Source of the DNA: Leptasterias polaris
Taxonomy: Eukaryota > Echinodermata > Asteroidea > Forcipulatida > Asteriidae
NCBI GenBank assembly: GCA_037783415.1
Contig: JAZGTN010000051.1
Span: 62,001 to 126,000 of the forward strand
Direction of reading: 5' to 3'
Length of the DNA: 64,000 nt
The position numbers and the translations under genes are program-made. Below the pieces are notes generated by a model. The model did not search any database and was not told the DNA's origin. It saw only the letters and a program-made list of their open reading frames with translations. Shown here in pieces: positions 55,020 through 64,000 of this stretch (positions are counted from its first letter, which is position 1; every line of letters starts with the position of its first letter).

Positions 55020-55351
55020 CACGGCAAAACCAAAAGCGCCACGGCAAAACCAAAAGCGCCACGGCAAAACCAAAAGAGCCACGGCAAAACCAAAAGCGCC
55101 AAGGCAAAACCAAAAGCGCCACGGCAAAACCAAAAGCACCACGGCAAAACCAAAAGGGGCCACGGCAAAACCAAAAGCGCCACGGCAAAACAAAAAACGC
55201 CACGGCAAAACAAAAAGCGCCACGGCAAAACAAAAAGAGCCACGGCAAAACCAGAAGCGCCACGGCAAAACTAAAAGCGCCACGGCAAAACCAAAAGAGC
55301 CACGGCAAAACAAAAAGCGCCACGGCAAAACAAAAAGAGCCACGGCAAAAC
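55020..55351. repeat. 20-bp minisatellite, about 16.5 units
   Basis: Unit ACGGCAAAACCAAAAGCGCC with AAACAAAAAG and AGAGCC variants and one 21-bp unit. The long frames over it (Lys/Ala-rich on plus, Phe/Val-rich on minus) come from the repeat alone. Confidence 0.95.
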
Positions 55352-56770
55352 GATACGTGTTAGTTCACGATTTAAAAGGAAAACCACGCAATTTCGAGGC
55401 ATATTTGTGTGGATCATTGTATTCTACTTTTAAAACATCTTTCTAACCGTATGCATCTCATAACAAACTGTTACAAACGCTTTTTTTTTATAGACCAACT
55501 CGTCCAATCCAAGGCAACGTGTCCCTTTAAAATGTCATTGTAAACAACCATTTAGATTTTTGTGCGTTGAAAACTGACCCACATTTTAAGGCTGATCTTG
55601 ATAAATGAAGAATTATACATAAACAACAAAGGTTATATAGCAAAGATCGAGTACTACTACTAGGGTGATTAGTGTTGAATCTGATCTGACTGTACCCAAA
55701 CGGTGCACTCTTGTAACCGCCCACAACGATCAGGTCATAATTATTATTATTGTACCCTCAGTTCTGCAATCATTTACAGTAAACAGGATATATTGCTCTA
55801 TTGAAGTAACATAAGTAGGCGTACAACTGTTCCTTCAACCTTTTCGGACTTTAACTCATAGTCTGAACTATAGCTAATGGGAAACATGGAAAACGAAATT
55901 AAATGTACTAATTGTTATTTCATAAATCAAGTATTTTCCACACACATGACAAATGATAGCGTTAATCGGTGTAAGCCTCTATATGACTGTTTTCTGAATC
56001 AATTTGGTGTTTTGAAAAAAGTGCAAAAAAAACATTTCTATGGATGATGTCCAGCGAACCAAGTATACAACTGCCCTTAAAGCCTAGAGCTGTGTGTTTT
56101 TGAAAGGAGTTGCTTCGTTTAAACATTCTAAAAATTCTAAAAATCTGAAAAACCTTAATCAGGATAAGTTTTAACCTTTCAGTAACCCCCCACCCAACAA
56201 AAATAAAAATAAAAATAAATAAACAAATCAACAAAAACATCAAAAATACACCGAAAACGACATGTATTTTGTCGTCAGAGATTTGGGACGCGTTTAGGCC
56301 TACAAACCCCCCCCCAAAACCCCCCCCCCCCCACAAAAAACAAACAAAAAGAACAACACAACCCGTTCATGTTTGTATTATTGCCTCAATAATACGCCCC
56401 TCTCTTCGATATCTTCACTAACAGGGCATGTTCCTATTTCTCCGCCATCTGCAATGGTGACTCCATCGGTCTTGATTAAAACAGTCGTCGTTTTGGCGAG
56501 TCGCTGTTGGAACACACCCCTTTATCAATATAAGTTAGCTATAGTATTAAGATAAGTTAGAAATGCGTAATGTTTATCAAATGAAAAGTGCACATTATCA
56601 ACACTTTTAAAAACTCGTTATCTTGGACCAATGTCCACAGAATTAGCATAAAACCAAAGGTTTAAGAGGACAGTTTGGGTATCCCAGAAAGGGTTCAGTT
56701 GTTGAAACTTTGATTTAAAATGTTAGCATCATCTGCCATTGATGTGCAAATGTAACAGTGTGCATTCATC
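55352..56770. other. 5' flank of the SLC22 gene
   Basis: No exon seen. C-rich runs at 56307-56332 and an A/C-rich patch to 56360. The promoter and 5' UTR of the transporter should lie near 56500-56770, but no motif can be assigned. Confidence 0.4.
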
Positions 56771-57232
56771 ATGTCGAAAGGGCAGACGGACACCGATATT
56801 CGGAAGCCATCCCGCCTCAAGTTTGATGACATCCTCTTCACTATTGGTGAATTTGGAAAATGGCAGAAAATTTTGTGTTTTTTGGTGTCTCTGATCGGCA
56901 TCATGACAGCCATGAATACCCTCGGTCAAGTCTTCATGGCAGCAGATACTGACCACTGGTGTCGGGTGACCCACTGGGATAAGGCCAACTGCACTACCGG
57001 TCAGTCCGATGACTGGGAGTGTCTTAAAGCAAAGAGGAACGCGTCCATCCCGCTCATTGTGACCAACAAGGAGACAGGGGAGGTGGACTACGATAGGTGT
57101 CACATGTACGATGTACGGAAGCTAGAATTCAAACCTGGAATGAATGCCACTGACTATACCAATAAAATCATAGACTGCCCCAATGGTTGGGTGTTTGACA
57201 CAACGCAGTATAAGACCACTATCATAAGCGAA
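56771..57232 (+). CDS. SLC22-family organic ion transporter, exon 1 (3' partial)
   Basis: First coding exon of a major-facilitator transporter of the organic cation/carnitine/anion group, which acts in the plasma membrane. ATG at 56771 starts MSKGQTDTDIRKPSRLKFDD; then LFTIGEFGKWQKILCFLVSL, the conserved family start into TM1; then a large extracellular loop with cysteines and N-glycosylation sequons (NCT, NAS, NAT), ending DCPNGWVFDTTQYKTTIISE. In the family this is followed by the E-[FW]-[DN]-LVC block. The exon closes after 154 codons in phase 0 at GCGAA|GTAAGT. The encoded segment has the length and order typical of SLC22 exon 1. Subtype cannot be told. No further exon was found in the remaining 6.8 kb, so the first intron is long, or the gene is truncated. 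Confidence 0.85.
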
Positions 57233-58816
57233 GTAAGTCATTTTTATTTATCCACAAAATATATATATTTTAGTTTTGGATCTAAATATTGATCAAACAA
57301 AAATGTGAGGGATTGGCGCTGCCACAGATTATATACAGGATGTTTGGGCGTGGTGCTGACTGCTGACTGGTTCTGAAGGACCCACTAGTGGTAAGCGCCG
57401 GACTCATTTTCACGAGCAAACCTGAGGTGACTGGGGGTACCATTTATATATGTTTATTTAATTTCCCCCGATTTTCGGACGATTTCATATGTTTTTCTTT
57501 GTTCCTTGAGTTTACTGTAAACTGTGGGGTATTTTGAACTCCACTTAATTAAAATTTGTATTCGCCCTTTCTGAAGTTGCGAATAAATTAATTCTTTAGG
57601 CCTAATTGTTGTTGTTTTAAGTTGAATTTGAGAGCGAACGAATGTTCTCGAAAATCGGGACTTCCAGGCACCTATTATTTTTTATTTTTTTGAAAGGATT
57701 TATATTGTGATGATTTTAATCAAGTGATGTTTCCAGACACCATGTACATAATCTGTCTTTATGAGATGTGGTGGTTCTGAAAGGTGGTTTGACAACTCAC
57801 AGAACCACCACAACCCACAAAAAGAGATCATTTATGTGCATGGTGTCTGTGATCCGCAAACCTCACTTGATTGTTAATCTAAAGTAGTGCAAAGTGCAAA
57901 GTTTCAAGCACCACTTGTGGTGCACACTTAATACAATTCATCCATTGAATAGAGTTTGAATTAAAAAAAGTTCATTGCAAATTTTGAAAATGTTTTTTTT
58001 ATTAAACCGAGCTTAATTTTCACGTTACTTTAAACCGTAAGGCCATACAATTAAAGGCAATGATTGTGATCCTTGACGTACATGGATGTAAACTGGAGCA
58101 ACTTGCTACTTTTAACAGTAGGTTAGTATGGCACCCAACGACGTCATTTAGGACGTCATTTTCCCGGTGACTCCATGAAACGTCACGCAAAATCCACACG
58201 AACACAAGGTTCGTTTTCGCGCTAAGTAACGATGCGCTAAATCCTGATTATATTTAAAGTCACCTATATTCTGTTGTTAGTGCAGTCAACACGGTTTGCG
58301 TAGTATCAGTCGGCGTAAAAATCGCAATTTGACATCTCAAGCCGGATGTTGGAGTTCAAGCAATATTTAAACATTTTCTCAGGTTTCCCAATTTTATTTT
58401 AATATTTATTACACTGTTGAAATGTAACCATTCCTGAAAACACAAAATTTAAGATGGTCGCCGGATATGGCGGCCATTTTGAATTCAAATGTATTTAACA
58501 CAATCACGTGACACATCACTACCAGTTTCTTTTTGGGGGGAAAATCCAAACACAAGGAGTATTGTTGAAAAATTAATACAAATCACTAAAAACGTTGATA
58601 TCATTTTGACTCAAGGTACAAATGGTTGCCATGGTAACGGCTGACCCAATAACACCCTTTTAAACAGGTACTTGAACAAATTTGTTTTAACGGGAACGCT
58701 ATTATTTTTACAATTGTTTATGATGTGTTTGTTTGTCATTTAAAAACATTTAATGTTTTTAACCTTCTGTTTTTTCGTATATTATCGATCAAAATATTAT
58801 TAAGCCCCAACCTCCA
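57233..58816. other. SLC22 intron 1, start
   Basis: Contains the MITE at 57719-57871. Near 58440-58490 AAGATGGTCGCCGGATATGGCGGCC is CpG-rich but opens no useful frame. Confidence 0.4.
57719..57871. mobile_element. 153-bp hairpin MITE
   Basis: Arms of about 65 bp: ATCAAGTGATGTTTCCAGAC and its inverted partner (ATCAAGTGAGGTTTGCGGAT reversed), sharing AGACACCATG.ACATAA and GTGGTGGTTCTG. A short spacer makes it nearly one palindrome. Confidence 0.8.
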
Positions 58817-59009
58817 GGGCCCAATTTCATAGAGCTGCTTAAGCAGAAAATGTTGCTTAAAAATTGTCTGCTAAGCAGAAATGAGCAGGATACCAGTCAA
58901 TTTTTTTACATGTGATATGGTAGTTTGGCTGGTAACCTTATTCTGGTAAGCGAAGTATTGTTTTGCTTAGCTACTTTTTGTGCTTAAGCAGCTCTATGAA
59001 ATTGGGCCC
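58817..59009. mobile_element. 193-bp MITE with perfect 29-bp inverted ends
   Basis: GGGCCCAATTTCATAGAGCT plus GCTTAAGCA at both ends in inverted orientation without mismatch. The interior (GCTAAGCAGAAATGAGCAGG..., GGTAAGC) is partly symmetric. A relative with decayed ends is at 28994-29068. Confidence 0.9.
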
Positions 59010-60435
59010 AGGTTTGAAAACTAGAAACACTTCTGCCTTTGCCGGCGCGCGTCTATGGTTCCCATACACAAAATCAACACAGAGTAACGTTACACGCGTT
59101 TACTAGTGCATAAAGTGACGTCATGTGTGGGAGTTAGCTTCGCGTGAACAATAGGACACGGTTGTTTGTGAATGGTCATTCGATAGATTTCGAATAAAAT
59201 GTGTTAATTAATATGATTTAACACAAAATTTCTTGGGTGCTGGAATAAGATGTAATCATTATGTTCCGTTGGTGGATATTCGGGGAATAAATCAGAATCC
59301 GCTGACTTTTTATGCAGGGCATGGGATCGTTTTGATCGTTGACAACACTCGATCCAAATTTGAGCTGATCGAAAAATAATGAGTTGCAGCACATATTTCA
59401 CAGATGACTGTATGAATGATTTGTCCCAGCCCAGCTAGATGCAATAATTTGGGCATCGGTGTGTCATCTTGCCTATCCTGTTTCAGGACAGGTAAAACTC
59501 AGCTGTCTACTCTGTAAAAATAAACTGTATTCACTAAAGCCCCCCTTTTGTTTAGAGATTACTTGTAGTCCAAACCTATATTTGAAGCAAGTCCCTTTTG
59601 ACGATACTGTCGACAGTAAAGCCTAAGATTGCAACCAGTGTGTTTCTGACACCTCATACCTGTTGGAAATGAATCGAATAGTATATCACTTATTAACATC
59701 AATCAATTGTTTATATAACTTAAGTTATCAAGACAAAAAGGTCTCCACTGCTATGTGTTACTCTTTATTAGGGTCATGTGTTACGAATCAATTCATATTA
59801 TGCTGTGTGTCCCGTGTGTATTTCAGTATCAGATGCAAAGAAAAGGGGAAAGTACTTGCACCTGACATTAAGAATCGGAGTTGAAACAGACCACCGTAAT
59901 ACATGAATCTATCTACATCACTAACTAACGAAAACTTACTAAATAGAAATCCATCCTCTGCGGGCAGTGTGTCAACGTGTAAACAGAACACCAATACATG
60001 TACCAAAGAGCAACATAAAGAAATCATGAAGCGATTACATAACTCAGTAACTGAGGAGACGGGACTACATAATACCACGCTGTAATACTATGTATTTATT
60101 TGCCAGTCAATCTCGGGTTTGCTCTCGTTGTCATCACCTTCATTGTCGGGTGCTACCGCTTTCCACTCAAAAGTGGCTCCAACCAGGGGTTCTGCGAGAC
60201 AAACTCCCCACCGTTGTCATTACTCCCTTCCCTTCCCTTCTATTTTTTCCTCGGGAGAGCTTTACTCTTTGCCACCAACATTAGCAGCAGTGCTTGAAGA
60301 GTATATAGGCCCTACCTCTTATTCGTGTAATAAATCCCTCTAGAGACCCGCTGCCAGCTAGCACTTTAGAGTCTTTTCTTTTCGACTTTGCCTTAGAACA
60401 GTGTTCTTTCCATTGTAATGTGTGAATACCGCGCA
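59010..60435. other. SLC22 intron 1, unassigned
   Basis: No supported exon or repeat. Short open frames at 59663-60343 carry no motif. 60428-60435 (ACCGCGCA) is the left target duplication of the hAT element. Confidence 0.4.
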
Positions 60436-63147
60436 CAATGCTTCCACTTCCCAAAATCGAATTTCCTTAGATTGACATAATTTTTTCCTTAGATTAAAAG
60501 AAAATTCCTTAGAGTTTTGGGAGGATTTCCTTAAAATTTCCTTAGATAAAATAACTTAAATTAACCATGGTAATTGATGAAAATTGTCATACCTGTTTAT
60601 CGTCTTTGTTCTTGAAGGAAGGATTTTCGCAGTCCAGCTGCTTCCTCATTGTCTGCACTTGCTTTCATGTTCTTATGCAGTTTGATCATCTTCTTGGGTG
60701 GATCTAATTTGACAGCTTGACCAGGGCCCTTGTCTTGGAAAGTGAGCTTTGTCATCATTAGACCTATCAAACTTTCTTGTTTGAGGGTTGCTCTATGATC
60801 ACTCTTTAGCAACCTTAGCTGGCTGAACACCCGTTCAACAGAAGCATTGCAAAACGGTAGAGAGAACAACACAGCGACCACCCTTGATAAGTTTGGGTTT
60901 TGGGGGGCACCTGTCAGGGTATTTTTGTCCTTGAAGACTGCTTTCCAATATTCCTCACATGTCAACTGCTCATTCAGATCTTGATTCAATGGATGCCGTC
61001 TCCACTCATTGTCAACTTCTTGCAGGTCTGCAACTTCTGTGAGGTAGGGCAGTTGAGCATAAAGTCCTGCCAAAGATGGCATTGACAGGTTAAACGCTAC
61101 TTCTGGAGACAAGCATGACAAGAAGTCAAACTTGGCAGTGTCAAATCTTGATTGGATCTGTGTGACACATTCGATGAGAAATGCCTTACAATGTGAGTGA
61201 AACGGCTCAACATCGGGGTGATCCATTCCCATGTCGTTGGCAATGCTTTGGATATTCCCTGTTGCCTTCACGCCAATGTAGATTCTAGTTAGAGGGACAT
61301 GATAATGCTCATTTGTTGGATCTATGCTGAAGAGATCTGCTTGTCTAAGATAGCCCATTTAAAAAAAATCTGAGCAAAGAGACGACAGCAATGTGTTTAG
61401 TTCCTTTCTCAGGACATGTAGGAGTGGCAGGTTGCTTTGGAATAGCTTGTTGTTGAATGTTGTAAGTCTTCCGAGATTGAAGGCCATGAACTCCAGGTAT
61501 GCTTGGGTGAATTTGTTGCGGAGACTTTTAAGAATGGCATGGGTTGGGTCTTCTAAAGCCATTCCTTGGAAGTACAGTTTAAGTGCTGCGAATTGTTCAA
61601 GAATTCTGTCCACGCAGGCTTTCATTGAGAGCCATCTTGTTTGGCCAGGCTTAAGAATCTTATGTTTGTCCAGTTTTAGGAAATCCTGGAACTAAATGTG
61701 TCACATCTCTGACTGGATAAGCTAAAGTGTGAATACACGTTCCTACAGAGGTCCTCAAGTGATTTGGGTAGTTTCATTGAGGAGTGTGATGCACACAGAT
61801 GTATCATGTGGCACGAACACTTAACTGGCAAGATCCAGGTATGATCCCTGACAAGCATTTGGGAGACAGAATGGTGCCTTCCAAACATGACGTTACACGT
61901 ATCTGCACAAAATCCAATAACCATTTTCATTGGAATGCTTCTGTCCTGGAGGCATTTAATAACGCTGGTGTAAATAGTTTCTGCTGTGCCGTCTGGTATT
62001 TCGATCATGTCGATAAATACAATTGAAATCCTGAAGTTTTCTACATCGAAGTAGGTACCCAGAATTGCCAACTGCGCTGTGGTTGATCGATCAGTTGTCT
62101 CATCTATTATATGTGAAAACGGATGCGCCTGTAGTTTTTCAATTCCTTCCATCATATAATGAAACCCCAGAACTTGGCGGATAGTGTTTGTTGCTTTCTG
62201 CTTAGCCAGGGCGACTTTCTTCAGGGTACCATCAGATGGGAATAAGTTCCTTAGGAGAGTGACCAAGTTCTCACAATGACTGATTGGTAAATTGTGCTCG
62301 GCAATGTAACTCTAAATCTTTATTTCCATTTTTGCTGTAGCATCTGCAGAAATGATGAAACATTCTCGAATGCTTGGTTGTGACCGTGCAAGTTTACTGG
62401 CCATACTAATGGCAAATGTATGTGACTTACATTTACTGTGCCTTGACAGTGCAGTTTTAGCGCAAGATATATTTACTTTACATACCCGGCAATATGGTAC
62501 TGTGTCCCCGCAATGTCTCTTTTTCTGGATCCAATCTTTGAAATTAGAGTTGGTTAACCAACCATCCGAAAAGTGTTGTTGGTAGCGCTTGCATTTGTGT
62601 TTTCTTGGGACGCCAGTGGCACTCTTGCTGGGTTTCTCATCAGGCTCTGACCCATCATCACTGTACATCTCTTCATCAAAATAATCTAGTAGTATACGTG
62701 CTGCAAACCACACACACACAGTCATCATGTGGTCGGTATTGTGGCTGCGGGACCCCGCCGCATATCAGGTCTGGGCTCAGCCTAAGATGCAATCGAAACC
62801 AGACTAATTACTTGGCTGGGCGCCATCGGCGTAGCATGAGCGATGCTTTTAGTACGCACTAAGCAACCAGCCTCGTTCCCAGTCGTGATCGATCTCACTG
62901 CGCCATTTTTCGCTGATGTGTACCCTAAAATGGCCAGTTTTCATGTTTCATTGTATTTTTTTATATGATTAGCTTTTATTCTCAAATTTCTTTAAAATTG
63001 TCTTAAAATTTTGAAATTTCCTTAAAATTTCCTTAGACTTTTGAAATTTCCTTAAAATTTCCTTAGATATTTTGTTTCCCTAGAAATTTCCTTAGGACGT
63101 TAAAATTTCCTTAAAATAAGGAAATTTCCTTAGAAGTGGAAACGCTG
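60436..63147 (-). mobile_element. hAT DNA transposon, 2712 bp, with 8-bp target duplication
   Basis: The left end reads CAATGCTTCCACTTC and the right end, reversed, CAGCGTTTCCACTTC (12 of 15 match). ACCGCGCA stands immediately outside both ends (60428-60435 and 63148-63155), the 8-bp duplication expected for hAT. Many copies of AATTTCCTTA lie just inside both ends (about 60458-60545 and 62985-63135), typical subterminal transposase-binding repeats. The transposase gene inside is broken, so this copy cannot move on its own. Confidence 0.95.
60597..62728 (-). pseudogene. hAT transposase, broken into four frames
   Basis: Read leftward. 62728-62312: acidic start, then a BED-like zinc finger (VPYCRVCKVNISCAKTALSR, HSKCKSH). 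62266-61676: catalytic region with HIIDETTDRSTTAQLAILGT and IGFCADTCNVMFGRHH (first and second catalytic Asp blocks). 61625-61359: alpha-helical insertion domain. 61358-60597: C-terminal part with LPFCNASVERVFSQLRLLKS and DHRATLKQESLIGLMM, the hAT dimerisation block. Frameshifts or stops near 62300, 61650 and 61358 separate the parts. The domains resemble the finger-bearing hAT group related to vertebrate ZBED/KIAA1586-type genes, but assignment is by memory. Confidence 0.9.
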
Positions 63148-63155
63148 ACCGCGCA

Positions 63156-64000
63156 GCGGTGTGAAACACCACTCCCACACATGACGTCACGCCAATTTAT
63201 CCGAGAAGGATGACGTCATGGGGTTTTTCGCGATACTCAACGAAAAGCAAGGTTGAACTGTGCAAACAAATTTCGGCAAATATTTCTTCTTTGTTATCAT
63301 TCTTTTCACATTATTAAGAATTTTCTTCTTGTAGCCCCTTACCAAGAGTGGCTTATAGCCTTGTTTGGGGCGAACTTGCATAAAAATATAAAAAATAAAA
63401 AATAAACATTCAAGTACTTCTTTAAAACAAAATGATCTCAGACAAATATTCGGAAATATCAGAAAATGTGGTGGTGATCGAAAATAATGGTTGGGCACAA
63501 TGTGCCTCCCCCCGCCGGTCCAGTTAGGGTTCAAAAAATGACCTTCTACGTGAAATTTGCGAGCTGCTGCCGGAACTGGGATTTCGTTTCTCGATAATGA
63601 GTTTTCCAGTTGTCAGGGTTGAAGATATTATTGAATTTGGAACAGGCTTCGCGGTGGTTTTAAAAAGGGCTTGACAACGTGGACATAATGTTCACAGATT
63701 TGCACATAGACATGGTATAATGATGGTCATGGTGGAAAACATCCATGGAAATATACTTGCTTGGAATGCCATAGTTTTTGTAAAATTTGTAAAACAAGTA
63801 GTTTTTATATCGCCAGTTGAAAACCTGATGTTTGAAAACAGTGAAAACATATAATTGGGTTAAATTAAACACTATACATGCGTGTTTGTCAGTTGGGTGA
63901 ATGTAGGTCAACGCGCAAGTGCTGTACACAAAGTTTGCAGTGCTACTTTTGTTGATTTTGCAGTTGGTGTGCGCCGTGTGATGTTGCAATGGTAACTTGA
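63156..64000. other. Right-hand end of window, unassigned
   Basis: No coding region, repeat or splice-bounded exon could be supported. Two TGACGTCA-type sites lie at 63182 and 63210. Confidence 0.4.

Noticed and set aside
54957..55343. Lys/Ala-rich and Phe/Val-rich frames
   Set aside because: Translations of the 20-bp minisatellite.
60597..62728. Domesticated hAT-derived host gene
   Set aside because: Frame breaks at three places and intact transposon ends with target duplication show an ordinary dead element.
57233..64000. Further SLC22 exons
   Set aside because: I looked for the E-W/F-x-LVC continuation and later transmembrane blocks on the plus strand and did not find a splice-bounded match.

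Overview
Eukaryotic nuclear DNA from a marine invertebrate deuterostome, most likely an echinoderm or close relative (inference). The evidence is intron-containing animal genes, very abundant interspersed repeats, tRNA-derived SINEs, several short inverted-repeat transposons, CR1/L2-like LINE tails ending in TGAATTGAATTGAA, a hAT element, a Ty3/gypsy element and tyrosine-recombinase elements. The window is AT-rich and mostly non-coding. I could not run searches, so family names rest on recognised motifs and residue patterns.

Four host gene structures can be supported. (1) At 732-1722 is the last exon of a rhodopsin-class GPCR whose first exon lies outside the window. (2) At 4713-7592 is a complete two-exon paralogue of it, with the same intron position and phase. 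A decayed GPCR scrap lies between the two, so this is a local tandem family. (3) PSMG1 (proteasome assembly chaperone 1) runs on the minus strand from 41644 to 23771. I assembled six small exons from splice sites and phase; they give an uninterrupted 270-codon frame with family similarity in every exon and a C-terminal hydrophobic-Tyr-X tail. (4) At 56771-57232 is the first coding exon of an SLC22-type organic ion transporter; its later exons were not found before the window ends.

Layout: 1-8.2 kb GPCR cluster with a SINE and LINE scraps. 8.2-16 kb is non-coding with diverged tandem repeats carrying a CTTCCGG/CCGGAAG palindrome, plus a pair of 139-bp direct repeats. 16-21.7 kb is a wreck of tyrosine-recombinase elements (three recombinase 3' ends, split direct repeats) with a LINE whose 5' half is inverted. 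23.8-41.6 kb is PSMG1. Its introns hold two long inverted-repeat elements, SINEs, several MITEs, a 27-bp minisatellite and a striking array of 58 exact-length 36-bp units. 41.8-44.1 kb is a 12-copy ~200-bp satellite just upstream of PSMG1. 47.0-54.2 kb is one Ty3/gypsy element with both LTRs. It is broken by stops and frameshifts, lacks RNase H where a 489-bp palindromic-ended insertion sits, and carries two C2H2 fingers near its 3' end. 56.8-57.2 kb is the SLC22 exon. 60.4-63.1 kb is a hAT element with terminal inverted repeats and a perfect 8-bp target duplication.

There is no operon-like or defence-like system here. The most notable content is the repeat architecture in and around PSMG1, the zinc-finger-bearing gypsy element with its RNase H gap, and several rearranged retroelement copies that record how they formed.
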